The position numbers were made by a program, and so were the translations under genes. A stretch of 64,000 nucleotides of DNA from Wuchereria bancrofti (taxonomy: Eukaryota > Nematoda > Chromadorea > Rhabditida > Onchocercidae): assembly GCA_005281725.1 (NCBI GenBank), contig SSBO01000009.1, forward strand, positions 8,759,831 through 8,823,830. The letters run 5' to 3'. The notes below the pieces were generated by a model. The model was not told where the DNA came from. It ran no database searches and saw only the letters and a list, made by a program, of their open reading frames with translations. Below are positions 50,045 through 61,070 of this stretch, piece after piece. Position 1 is the stretch's first letter. Each line of letters opens with the position of its first letter.

Positions 50045-50475
50045 TCCGACTGATTCCGTCGGTGATTATAGCTTGTCTCAAAAGTCGTCTAGGCTGTGCA
50101 TATCTAATACAGACACCAAAGCAATGACTTTTGGACGAGCGTATCTGTTAGATTAAAGTAATCGATCCGTTAATTGGTGACACTGAATAGCAACAGCTGA
50201 TCGCTCGGTCCTGTATCGGGGACAAATCCGTCAACTTAATTTATTAACTTTCGATGGTATTTGTGGACCTATCATGGTTGTGACCGTTAACGGAGAATAT
50301 GAGTTCGACTCCGGAAAGGGAGCTTAGGAAACGGCTATCATATCCAAGCAAGGAAGCGCAAATTGCCCATTCTCGGAGTAAAGAGGTATTGACGAAAAGT
50401 AATGGAATCGTTCTCTTTGAAGTCATTTATCGGATGGGTACAATTTAAATCTGTGAGAGGGCCAAGGTGTATATC
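50045..50475 (+). pseudogene. Degenerate 18S rDNA fragment, copy 2 (most complete)
   Basis: The copy starts at the 18S 5' end: CGACTGATTCCGTCGGTGAT corresponds to the nematode CGATTGATTCTGTCGGCGAT. It continues through GCTTGTCTCAAAAG and a gap of over 100 bases. Then come GACACTGAATAGCAACAGC, TGATCGCTCGGTC, CAACTTTCGATGGTA, ATCATGGTTGTGACC, GAGTTCGACTCCGGAAAGGG, GAAACGGCTATCATATCCAA, CGTTCTCTTTGAAG and GATGGGTACAATTTAAA. It ends at GAGAGGGCCAAGGTG, the place of 18S GAGAGGGCAAGTCTGG. It spans roughly the first 500-600 positions of 18S with deletions. The antisense open frame at 50244-50426 is a shadow of it. Confidence 0.88.
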
Positions 50476-50859
50476 ATTTTGATGATTATTGAATATCATT
50501 TTTCTTGATTAGGAATTTGTGAAATTTGGACGGAATTTTATTGAATGATATCAAGCAGTAAAATCAGTTTTTTATTTTCATTCCAAAGACAATGCATTAA
50601 TAGCTCAGAAAATGTTAAGTCGATGAAATTAGCGTCAGGAAGTGATTGTGTTAATGTTCGATATATTATCACTTGAATGTGATATCAAATCTTTGAGAAA
50701 TAAGCCAAATTATGTCAATGATTGAAAAGTTGCAATAGAATTTTTTGCTATGCGATTTTTTAAACAATTCAGTTTTGTACGAATAGGAAATCTAAAGCAC
50801 TATACAAATTCTTACTTTGTAAAATAAAAATATCTTAAATGAAGTAAAACCAATATCAG

Positions 50860-51373
50860 TCATTTCTTCTTGCCCGATAATACTGCTCCAATTCCATTAA
50901 AGTTTGTACCGAACATCTCTTCACCATGAAATGGAGACCCAAAAACAAAAACACAATTAAGTGAAACTTGTTTTTAATTCATAAATTTTTATACAAACGT
51001 AATCATATTTTCATTTAATGTCTTCTATTATATAGAACTCATTTTTGACACTAATTTTCATGTTGGCATTTTCTTGTGCTCACTAAATTCACTATCTTTT
51101 CATAACATTTTAAGAAATGTGATACTAAATAAAAAAAAGTTTTTCTAATCCAAAAAACAAACATATATTATAGTGAAGCTAAAATATATTACAGTATTTT
51201 TCTTTTGCTTAAATTTTATAAATTTCTTAGAATAAAACATACCATTGAACATCACTGAACGGTCTATATCCACCGTAATATCCACCACCGTAATATGGAT
51301 ATCCCCAATTATATGATTCGACATTTTTATTTGCTAATAAAATAATCAATAGCATCAGTATGCTACTTTTCAT
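50860..51373 (-). pseudogene. Secreted Gly/Tyr peptide gene 1, splice-acceptor mutant
   Basis: Exon 1 (51243-51373) is intact: a signal peptide MKSSILMLLIILLANKNVES, then YNWGYPYYGGGYYGGYRPF and a donor TG|GTATGT. The trans-splice-like acceptor TTATCAG is kept upstream (51389-51391 region). Exon 2 is recognisable at 50860-50938 and in phase, ending AVLSGKKK and TGA like its paralogues. The two bases before it are GG (50939-50940), where AG is required. With no splicing, the product would read on to WYVLF and stop (48 aa), still secreted and with all the YGG part. It is the outer-arm partner of the gene at 61071-61577. It may be a pseudogene or a truncated but expressed peptide. Confidence 0.7.
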
Positions 51374-53187
51374 AATTTCGATTAAAATCTGATAATCACC
51401 TTGAAAAGAAAAAAAAAATGCTGATATTGAAGTACGAAAGAAAAGATTGAATGATTAAAAAGTATTACACTGAACTATTCACTGCTATACATCTTCAAAA
51501 TCGTATTGAGCAGTTTTGCAATACTACAAATTAAGTAATTTAAAAAATTTTTTTAACTGTAAAATAAACAATGTTAAAATAACGAATGCAGAAAGAAATC
51601 AATGTTCTATTTTTGAATATCAAAGCACGGATTGACATTTTTTAAATCAATTTCTCAACCGTTAATTTAAATAGCCATACCTAACACTATGTAATAATAA
51701 ATACCTATGCAATAATGAAATGAAAGTGATATGCATTGTGTTATGTTTGATAAATTCTGCTATATAATATATTAACTACACTTTTCCGCCTCGTTTTCCT
51801 CTTTAGCAAAAGCTTTTGAGTTTTAATGAATTCGAAAAAGCCATAGTATTCTAAATACTTATAGTAGTTTAAAAAGAAAAAATATGAAAAAAGAAATAAA
51901 AACATGAAAAAAGTTTCACTTTTTTTTAAAAAAAAAAAAAGAAAAAAGAAATACTATCTCAATAAATGAGAAATTATTAAGCATTTATATTTCCACTAGG
52001 GAATCAAATTGCATTATGCATTATGCTTTGAAGATATCTATAACAAAATGCTTTGTATGAAAATAATAGCTCAATTATAAATAACACAATATCATTCCAT
52101 TAAACACATTTTGTGTATTTTATGCAAAAAAAAAACAAAAAAACGAAAAAAAAAATCGGCGAAAGAAGAATTAAATGTTATAAAGCATAGTTCTATTTTC
52201 ATTTATCGAAAATTTTGCGCAAAATTTGACTATTTTCAACATGTTTGCCCTTTTTATGAGTTCACTGAAATTTTTAAAACAATAAATATAGATAATTTGA
52301 AATTGAAAAAACTTTCATTTCCATGAAAAAATACATTGAAGTAGTTACAAGATAGTTTTAAATAAAATATTCACCGTATGTTAGGCTAATGCTTTCTGAA
52401 TCATTTTTAAAATAAATCTAATACAAATGACCAAGGACTGATGCTGCGTTATAGAAAAATATATATAAATATATTTTTATTAAAGAAATATATATTTAAG
52501 TAAGTGGCTCAAAATGTGAATTATTGTTTTTTTAAAATACTGAGGATGAGGTACTTAACACAAATTTTCCTATCAGTTTTTTTTCTCAAGAAAAAAATGA
52601 TTTGAATTATAAGCTTCTTCCATGAATAATTGTTGTTATAGCAATCTATTATTACTTAAAAATTTTATTCGTTTCAAAATTACGAATCACTAATGGAAGT
52701 TTGTTCTACTAATAATTAATAGTATTTTGTCACACAGTTACCATTTTTAAGTTATTTCCAAACGATCTGTTATATGAGATCTGAATATAATTGTAATGAA
52801 AAAAATCATCAAAATTAACGAAAATTCCACAATAAATCGGTGACTCTATTTCTCATTCAAAGATTCTCACATCATTTCACTATCCTATCAACATTTGTCG
52901 ACAAAAGAAACAAATATTGGAAGTAGAAGAAAGATGATCGTTCAAAAGTAATATAATTAAAATAATATATATAAACAAAAGTAAAATAATATATAAACTA
53001 ATAAATAATATGTAAATATAAAAAAAAGTAATATATAAACAAAAGTAATACATTTTTATAGTCATTCTTGCTTGTTCCTATCAGATCTTATAATTACCAA
53101 TGTTTTGTAGGATATCTAATAGAAATTGAATAAAAGCAAAGTTAAACTATCTCATTTTTTATTCCCTCCGAAACTATTGTAAACAGA
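51374..53187. other. Left gap between outer and inner arms
   Basis: AT-rich DNA upstream of peptide gene 1. Opposite the paralogues' TTTATAAAACTT block is a diverged TTTATCAAACATAACAC at about 51751-51767 (minus). Poly-A runs near 51.93 and 52.13 kb produce Lys-rich spurious frames. No gene recognised. Confidence 0.45.
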
Positions 53188-53745
53188 GTTAACTAGAATT
53201 TCGTAACTGAACGAGATATGAGTTTGGGAAGGATGTAACCCTAGTAAACAGGTGGTTTAATAATGATAAAGAATAAAACAAAACTGATCAAATGAAAAGT
53301 CAAATCTTTTTACATTTTACATTTTTGGTCTAAGATAACATATGAAAAGAAATGCATATATTGTTATTAAAATGATGCGCAAAGTGTTGAATTGTATTCT
53401 GAAGGACGACGACAGCAAAACTGCTGTGACATTGAATTGTCGTATGCAAAAGGAGTGGTCTAATTTTATGGATATTAATTTTCGTTAGCTTAGTAGCATA
53501 ATAATAATTGCTTCATTCAAATAATAATGCAATTACATTGTCATTTTATACATTATATTTTGTTTATTTTTGATAGCATTGTTTTTTAAACATTTCTTTC
53601 TTTCAGAAAAAAAGTTGCTTTGTTTATTCGTCTTCTTGCAAAACATTTAGAATTTCAAAAGTTCTTAATAATATCTCTTCTATTTAGATAAAATCCAATG
53701 AGTAAAATCTATGTAATTGAAAGTAATATTCGAAAATATAAGAAA

Positions 53746-53955
53746 AGTGTTGGAAAAAATAAAAATAATTTTATAAAATTTTTTACATCTGAACAATCAA
53801 AATATTTGGCATTAAAAATTTCTTCTATTTCGAAATAGTTTATCCATTCACATGTAAATTCATGCGGTTTAAACTTTGTATATCCTAAACAGCTACTAAA
53901 TCTATGTCTTGAACAACCTGTAAAATCATTCATATGTAAATTTTGTAATTTTAAA
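53746..53955 (-). other. Possible orphan exon with five cysteines
   Basis: In the stretch unique to the left arm, a minus-strand frame reads from a TTTTACAG acceptor (53912-53919 area). It begins GCSRHRFSSCLGY and passes EFTCEWINYF to YFDCSD, followed by a GTAAAA donor-like site. Cys spacing and mixed composition look more coding-like than the surrounding DNA. No start exon or partner exon was found. I do not recognise the family. It may be a gene fragment carried into, or left behind in, this arm. Confidence 0.3.
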
Positions 53956-54891
53956 TCTATGCGTTCATTCAACGGCTAAATTGCTGTAAAATGCAAAATA
54001 GCTCAGTGTTCACAGTTTTGGTTCCAATAGAATTAATTCACAAAGGATTTCAAATATTGCAAATCATTTCAATATAAAAAAGATTGTTATCTACTAGAGA
54101 AACCATTCCATTTTTTTTTAAATCATGCGTTTATTTAGATTTTTTCATTCATATCCTTTACTTATTTTTCGCATACGTTTATTTTTTTCGTTTTATCTCA
54201 TACTCATAGATAATACCGCTACGGAATTATCAGTATATTGTCAATATAGATTAATATCTTGTGTGAAATAGTTTTCAAAGAATAAAATCCGTTAAAACGG
54301 ATTTTGTTATACGACACATTTGCCTGTACAAACTTCAAACTTGTAATTAAGAAAACTTCCTCAATAAAATCTTTTCAATTTTTCGACAGATGGATATTTT
54401 TTTTTCCTTTTGTGAGCAATCATTGTCGAATATTAAATGGTTTGTTTTTTATTAACTGTTTATTGAATAATTTGTAAAATATCAGGGAATTATTTTTAAA
54501 GGAAAAGAATTATTGCGGGCGTTGAAAAATATGGCGGAAATTAATATGCGCAAAAGAACAGTCATTTTCTCGTCAAAAGTGTAGCCAATCTTTAATGTAT
54601 GATTTCCCATTTGTAATGTCTGTGAATATTATTTCTGTCAAATTTGTTGCGTTTAATTGCGCATCTTCCTATACGTAAATTTACTGAATAATCGATAGTT
54701 CAATATTCATATATAAAAATAATTGGTCGATTCTTATTAAGCAATAAATTTTTTTTGCATTTGAATCAAATCTTCCAAATAAAATGATATTCTGATAAAC
54801 GCATGACCTTTTGCAACACTTAAAAATGAATAATATAGAATTGAAATGAATACGTAAACATTTTATTAATATTTTCAAGCAGAAATATCAA

Positions 54892-55229
54892 TTATTTCTT
54901 CTTGCCCAATACAGCACCAGCGATCGCTGATCCTGGATTAAACGCTGGAAAGCTGAAAATAATTGTGATAAGCTTTTGATTGAATCACATTTTATGTTAG
55001 TATCTATCTCTCAAATTATCACTGTAAAATGTCAAATATCTAGACTAATAGTTGTAAAGTAAATTTAGCATATAATATTCTAAAAAATAAATCTTTGCAA
55101 ATTAATAAAAATTATAACTTACTCTCCAAAATCCTGCGATTGTCCACCGTAATATGAATATCCCCAACCAAACGATTCTACACTTGCGATTGTTATTAAG
55201 ACAATCAATAACACCAATATGTTTCGCAT
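54892..55229 (-). CDS. Secreted Gly/Tyr peptide gene 2 (caenacin/NLP-like candidate)
   Basis: Exons 55123-55229 and 54892-54952 join in phase 2 (GGAGA|GTAAGT, TTTTCAG|C) to 55 aa. Residues 1-19 are a signal peptide (MRNILVLLIVLITIASVES). The mature peptide is about 36 residues, FGWGYSYYGGQSQDFG followed by FPAFNPGSAIAGAVLGKKK. It has aromatic-Gly repeats, no Cys, and a basic tail. Short secreted YGG-type peptides in nematodes include the caenacins and NLP-29 group, epidermal antimicrobial peptides; that role is inferred by resemblance only. An acceptor TTATCAG stands 17 bases before the ATG, probably for a spliced leader. AATAAA lies at 54862-54867, about 25 bases after the stop. The TATA-like TTTATAAAACTT at 55529-55540 is about 300 bases upstream. 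Confidence 0.82.
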
Positions 55230-55511
55230 TTTTCCAAATTAAAATCTGATAATTGCCTTAAAAAATGTTGATATCGAAGTGTAAAAGTGAAGATTTATGA
55301 TAATGAAAAAAGTTGCACTGAATAAAGCATTAATTGCGATTTGTGAGGCATTTTGAGTAAACAATAAGCAATTCTAAAGCGAAATTAATGCTCGTTTTTA
55401 GGCATTAATTTCTTAGAGCGATATTTGTAACAGAAATATTATTGCAAATAAGCTAGATTATAGAATTCGAATATTAGAATTTTATATAATGTCTATAAAA
55501 TAAGAGAATAA

Positions 55512-55541
55512 AAGTCGATGTAACACGAAGTTTTATAAATT
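55512..55541 (-). promoter_or_regulatory. Shared TATA-like block upstream of peptide gene 2
   Basis: On the minus strand it reads ATTTATAAAACTTCGTGTTA then CATCGAC. Closely similar blocks stand upstream of peptide gene 3 (58119-58150) and gene 4 (60749-60774). TTTATAAA is a good TATA box and the following GTNACRTC half is shared. The distance of about 300 bases to the ATG leaves room for an outron before the trans-splice acceptor. Confidence 0.55.
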
Positions 55542-58118
55542 AAGAGTAGAATTAATGCTGTGTTTTTGCTTCTTCCTCTACACTGAATGTTTTTGACTTT
55601 TGAATGAATTAAATAATTCTTTACCACATCAACTTTTAAAATTTGTTTGTCACATCAATTAAAAAAAAAATTTTGTTTTTCCTCAATAAATAGAGGATTT
55701 GAATTCCTATCAGATGATCAAACGTAGTTGTTTAAACGTTTGCATCAACAATAAAATTGTGCAGAAGATATTCAATATACAAGATGATTTGGACAGGCCA
55801 AACAGTTTAAATGCATTTGAAATTTAGGTAGTCTCCTAGATATTCGTTTACGCTTAGCAAAAATCCACTGTCTTCTGATTTTGAACGAAGGAGGTGACTA
55901 TTCCGAATATAACTGTTGTACTTTGCGCATTTCTTTTTATTTATATGAAATTGATTTTTGACCGATTTTCTCATCCAATTGAAAATGGAAAAACAGACCT
56001 GAACTATTCGTCATTCCTTGTACATGCTCACTTCATCATATGATGTGTAAAAAATGACGTAGAAGCATCGGTAATACCGTCTATGTTAATAGAAACTCAC
56101 GTGTATAACGAACTGGAAATGAATTTAGAAGGAATACAAAGAATTCTTTTCTTGTTAATCTCTTACACTATTAATATATCTTCTCATTTTCACTTCGTTC
56201 TGAAACTCGGATTCAAGCTTATTAATAATCATACGTCTTACATAATTGAAATTATGGTACTCTTCATACGGTATTTCAGTTCACTTTTGTACAAACTGGT
56301 GAAAGAATAAACAAGAGAAGTAGCCTTACTTCTTAATACTTGAATAATGTCACTTTATGTGAAGTAAACAAGATTTTCAGCTTATTCATAGGAAGGAACA
56401 GTAAAATAATAAAAATTATTTACTCTATCGTACAGCATTTAAGTAACACAAAAAATACATTTAAAGCGTTGTCATAAAGTCGGATTTGCATTTTCTCAGT
56501 TTTGTTCAGAAAGCGATTCTCATACAGTTTTTCTCTTTTACAGTACTTCGAGGAGGTACTGTATTGTTATGGAATTACTGTATTGTTGCGAAACTACCGT
56601 ATTATTAAGGATGTAATGCATTGGCTTTAAGATATAGCAAATATTCTTCCGTGAACTTCTAAGTGGCAAAATAATTCATCATATCCTGCCCTCTATAATT
56701 ATTGAAATACCTTGTTTTTGATTTGAAATAGACTTAATAGAATGAACGGTTGAATTGAGTAGTGAAGTGAAATATCATTTAGAACAATCACTTAAACTCA
56801 ATTCAGACTGTTGCAGAGATGGTTAATTAACAGCATAAATGAAATGAGATTTGTTATCAGAAGTTATTAAAACATGAATAAAAAGTATTAAAAAGAAGCT
56901 TTCAGGTGATTTATTAAACAAATCACCATGGAGTTCTCTCTCTGTCCAATGAAATGTCGAACAAGAAGTTTTGTTAGTTTCAAATGATAATAGTGAAAAT
57001 TTTCAAACTTTTACAACAATCTATGGCATAAAACAAGGAATAAGACATTTCAATTTTTTTTTCTGAACAGAACAATTGTTTTAAAACTTTTTGTGGGAAA
57101 CCTTGTCATCATGCTGATATATTAACAATGTAATGGAATTGTTTTTTATAAATACCCGGCAATACTTTAAAGGAATACTACTTATTGTATTATTACTTTT
57201 TGCTAATATCGAATTAACGATAAACATCTCATCAGCAAAAGTTTATATTGCAAAAAGATTTTGTTTTTTATTCAGTTTAATCGGTGAAATGCCCTGTGTC
57301 TGATTTTTTAAATCATTCTTATACTAATTTTCCTTCGCATTTTACTATATTTCTAGCAAAAATTGAGTCAATATAAGCGGATTTGATGGACAATTTTTTT
57401 TCTTTTTTTAATGTGTTTTTTCTTTTTGCTTCGATTTAGTAATGTGTGGCATGTACAGTTGTAAGAATTTGTACTTTTTTCGTTTAAATTTTCCTCGTAT
57501 TTTTTTTTTCTTTTTTGAATTTTCCTCGTTGATTGAAGAAATAAAACATAAAACGAAAGTTATTTCTGCCATTTTAAGTAATTTTATATTTTTGTAATAA
57601 TTTTGCAGAAATCTCTCAGTGCCTATTTCATGTATGCTCGCAATTTTGTAAACATCAGTGAACGCGTATCTCTGTTTAAAAACCTTTTTGCTCCTTTTCC
57701 TATCGCATTGTTTATCTTTCTCTCCGCATATATATATCCGAGATAAAGCTATGGGTGATTTAAAGAATGAAATGAAGTGAAGAGCTTTTATGTGACACAA
57801 AAGCCAATTTAATTTCCCATTTAAAAAGTTAAAATATGTGCAATTCCTATAAATACTGCATTTAACAAGCGTTTTCCAAAATGAATTATTTTTATCACGA
57901 GAAAACGCACTAATTTTTCATGTTAAAGAGTAGTAATATTTACTGAAAAATTTCTTTTTCTTCTTTCGTCAACTGAAAAAATAAAATTTTTCCTTTTTTT
58001 GGTTAAATATTTTCTATAGCACTAAATAATTTTCTTATTTACTAAAAACTTAAAAACATTCATTGGAGAGAGGAAAACGAGAAAGAGGCGGAAACAGGCA
58101 GTTAGCGTCGCATCGCGC

Positions 58119-58150
58119 TGTTTATAAAACTTCACATAATGTCATCGACT
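58119..58150 (+). promoter_or_regulatory. Shared TATA-like block upstream of peptide gene 3
   Basis: TGTTTATAAAACTTCACATA followed by ATGTCATCGAC. It lies in the central spacer about 540 bases before the gene 3 ATG. It is not part of the palindromic arm, so genes 2 and 3 have near-identical bodies but different promoter DNA beyond about 130 bases upstream. Confidence 0.5.
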
Positions 58151-58559
58151 GTCTCTTTACTATTTCATATTCATTCATTATATCAGATGCAGCTGTTAAA
58201 ATCTTAGTTTTCATTTTACTTTATTTTATTATCATCATCTACTTAATTTAATTTCGTTATTATTTTTAGGATTCACTAAAAACTCAAAACCATTCGATAG
58301 TGAGAGGAAAATGTTTAAATAAACTCTAGTACTAAGTTTAATAAAATGTCTACCTGTACTGAGCAAGGCACCCATAAAGTTTTTTAGCAGACTTGCATTT
58401 ACGTCCAATTCTTTTTTGTCAAACATGGAAGTGTATTGGAAATTACAGCTTGCTGAGAAGCTTTTTTTTTTTCTGAGAAGTTAGAAAGAGTAAGTAGTGA
58501 TATTACTACTCAAAAAAGAAGTATTAATTTTTTATTTTGCCACTTAATTAATATTGATA

Positions 58560-60120
58560 ACTCAAAATGCCTCACAAATCGCAATTAATGCTTTATTCAG
58601 CGCAACTTTTTTCATTATTATAAATCTTCACTTTTACACTTCGATATCAGTATTTTTTAAGGTAATTATCAGATTTTAATTTGGAAAAATGCGAAACATA
58701 TTGGTGTTATTGATTGTCTTAATAACAATCGTAAGTGTAGAATCGTTTGGTTGGGGATATTCATATTACGGTGGACAATCGCAGGATTTTGGAGAGTAAG
58801 TTATAATTTTTATTAATTTGCAAAGATTTATTTTTTAGAATATTATATGCTAAATTTACTTTACAACTATTAGTCTAGAATATTTGACATTTTACAGTGA
58901 TAATTTGAGAGATAGATACTAACATAAAATGTGATTCAATCAAAAGCTTATCACAATTATTTTCAGCTTTCCAGCGTTTAATCCAGGATCAGCGATCGCT
59001 GGTGCTGTATTGGGCAAGAAGAAATAATTGATATTTCTGCTTGAAAATATTAATAAAATGTTTACGTATTCATTTCAATCCTATATTATTCATTTTTAAG
59101 TGTTGCAAAAGGTCATGCGTTTATCAGAATATCATTTTATTTGGAAGATTTGATTCAAATGCAAAAAAAATTTATTGCTTAATAATAATCGACCAATTAT
59201 TTTTATATATGAATATTGAACTATCGACTATTCAGTAAATTTACGTATAGGAAGATGCGCAATTAAACGCAACAAATTTGACAGAAATAATATTCACAGA
59301 CATTACAAATGGGAAATCATACATTAAAGATTGGCTACACTTTTGACGAGAAAATGACTGTTCTTTTGCGCATATTAATTTCCGCATATTAATATTAATT
59401 AATTTCCGCCATTTTTTTCAACACTTCAATAATTCTCTTCCTTTAAAAATACTCTAATATTTTCAATACCTTAGGATAAAACTATTTAATATTCTATAAT
59501 GTTTGCTCATTAAAGAAAAAGTTATCCACTTTTACATTTCCCAGTAGTAATTTCAATCACATTAATTTTACTCGTTGGATTCTGTCCGAACAGGCTAGTT
59601 ATTAAAATTAATAAATGGAACGAAGTTTTGAAAAAACAACTTTTTTTCTGAAAGAAAGAAATATTTAAAAAACCAAATGCTATCAAAAATATTCCAACAA
59701 GTAAACAAAGTATAATGTATAAAATGACAATATAGTTGCATTATTATTTGAATGAAGCAATTATTATTATGCTACTAACCTAACGAAAATTAATATCCAT
59801 AAAATTAAACCGCTCCTTCTGCATACGACAATTCTATTTTAAAAACTGTTGGAGTTAAATCAATGTCAGAGCAGTTTTGCTGTCGTCGTCCTTCAGAATA
59901 CGATTCAACACTTTGCGCATCATTTTAATAACAATATATGCATTTCTTTTCATATATTATCTTAGACCAAAAATGTAAAATGTAAAAAGATTTGACTTTT
60001 CATTTGATCAGTTTTGTTTTATTCTCTATTTATCATTATTAAATCAATAGCAACCACCTGTTTACTAGGGTTACATCCTTCCCAAACTCATATCTCGTTC
60101 AGTTACGAAATTCTAGTTAA
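58560..60120 (+). repeat. Inner arm (right) of the inverted duplication
   Basis: Partner of 53188-55358. It is shorter because it lacks the approximately 650-base segment, and it has a small local duplication of TTTCCGC / ATTAATATTAATT near 59380-59408. A diverged dispersed-repeat copy lies at about 59890-60050 (minus). Confidence 0.88.
58689..59027 (+). CDS. Secreted Gly/Tyr peptide gene 3 (twin of gene 2)
   Basis: Exons 58689-58795 and 58967-59027 encode 55 aa. The only protein difference from gene 2 is Val for Ala at residue 15, inside the signal peptide; the mature peptide is identical. Intron and 3' flank are also almost unchanged. The acceptor TTATCAG at 58666-58672 precedes the ATG, and AATAAA is at 59052-59057. 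Such identity means a very recent duplication, gene conversion between arms, or both. The two genes point away from each other across the 3.2 kb spacer. Role as for gene 2. Confidence 0.82.
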
Positions 60121-61041
60121 ATGTTTTTACGTATTCGGCAACTGTACGTCATTTTTACATTCTAAGGAATGAAAAATAGTTCAGGCTTCGTTTTTTTCTC
60201 GTATATGAGAGAATTGGTCAAAGATTAATTTCCTACAAATAAACAAAAATGAATAAAGTGCGATAACTGTATTCGAAATGATTGCCTTCTTTGTTGAAAA
60301 TTAGAAAACAATGAATAGATGCAAATGCAAACGGATGTTATTAACAGACTTTTTGAAAAAATTAACAGCCACCAATAATCATTGCATTCTGAAATTCAGT
60401 CTTGTTTATCTGCGAAAATTATAAATGTGATGAAAAAATTTTCAAAATTTCATAAAAATTTTCTAATGATACCTCGTTGATGAATTGTTTAATGTATTGA
60501 AATACATTTTATATAAAGTTATTTTCTTTGTGTTTACAATACGTTCTAACACTTTGAACCAGAACCTCTTACTCTTACTCTTACTCAAAGTGCAGTAATT
60601 TCTCAGATACTGATTTATAAAATTGTTTATACAAATAGTCTTTTTCTGTCATATTTTTAAAATTAATGTGAAATTTTATAATATTAATGAATTCTCTAAT
60701 TCACTAAGAACTGGAAAACATTTGTTGAAAAAGAGGTGAAACCCTGCAATTTATAAAACTTACGTAACGTCAACCTTTGTTTCTACTATTATTTACTTAT
60801 TTATTGCATCAGTAACACATGTTCAAATTTTGTGCTCCTGTTTATAATTTTCTTGAAAATTAGATTCAAATTTATAATTACATACTTGAAAAAGCGATGA
60901 AATTTTCTTTTAAGATTATTCACTTAATCGCTTACTATTTCATTGCTTTAAATATTTCAAAAATTATAACTGATGATTTATTCAGCGTAATATTTTTATT
61001 AATTCAACTCTTTTGCTTTACATTTTGATATTCTCATTTTT
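60121..61041. other. Right gap between inner and outer arms
   Basis: AT-rich upstream region of peptide gene 4 with a CTCTTA repeat at about 60568-60586. The block at about 60700-60790 (ACTAAGAACTGGAAAACATT through TTTATAAAACTT) resembles the DNA upstream of gene 3 at 58040-58150. This shows that promoter sequence was duplicated along with the genes. Confidence 0.5.
60749..60774 (+). promoter_or_regulatory. Shared TATA-like block upstream of peptide gene 4
   Basis: ATTTATAAAACTTACGTAAC followed by GTCAAC, about 300 bases before the gene 4 ATG. This is the same distance as in gene 2. Confidence 0.55.
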
Positions 61042-61070
61042 CAGGTGAATATCGGATTTTAATGGAAAGT

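Larger units (their letters stand above)
47860..50800 (-). repeat. Outer arm (left) of the large inverted duplication
   Basis: Its reverse complement matches about 61640-64000. Matching landmarks are AATGAATGCAGGAGACGACA at 47861 against the very end of the window, a near-identical stretch at 48.5-49.7 kb against 62.2-63.3 kb, and GATATCAAATCTTTGAGAAATA-like DNA at about 50680 against 61755. The left copy is longer because the right has lost about 600 bases. The right arm is cut by the window edge, so the true arm length is unknown. Confidence 0.85.
53188..55358 (-). repeat. Inner arm (left) of the inverted duplication
   Basis: Its reverse complement matches 58560-60120. The arm edge is sharp at both ends: GTTAACTAGAATTTCGTAAC at the outer edge and GAGGCATTTTGAGT at the inner edge. 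The innermost 700 bases, with peptide gene 2, differ from the partner at only a handful of positions, introns included. The outer part is more diverged. About 650 bases at roughly 53740-54400 have no counterpart in the right arm. A diverged dispersed-repeat copy is at about 53262-53420. Confidence 0.88.
55359..58559. other. 3.2 kb central spacer of the palindrome
   Basis: Single-copy DNA between the inner arms, apart from the direct repeat at 56220-56440 (partner 47510-47770). It also has two short direct copies of an ACTAAAAACT...AAACATT...GAGAGGAAAA block near 58043-58080 and 58275-58310. It carries the divergent upstream regions of peptide genes 2 and 3. A 130-codon Lys/Phe-rich minus-strand frame (57408-57800) lacks an ATG start, and I do not call it a gene. 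Confidence 0.5.

Noticed and set aside
50244..50426. 60-codon minus-strand frame
   Set aside because: It is the antisense of the degenerate 18S rDNA fragment; such frames are a well-known source of false proteins.
57408..57800. 130-codon Lys/Phe-rich frame in the palindrome spacer
   Set aside because: No ATG at the start, poly-Lys from A-runs, no splice or leader context, and not duplicated with the peptide genes.
54681..59238. Twin 65-codon frames at 54681-54878 and 59041-59238
   Set aside because: They lie in the 3' flank of peptide genes 2 and 3 and match only because the arms are near-identical.
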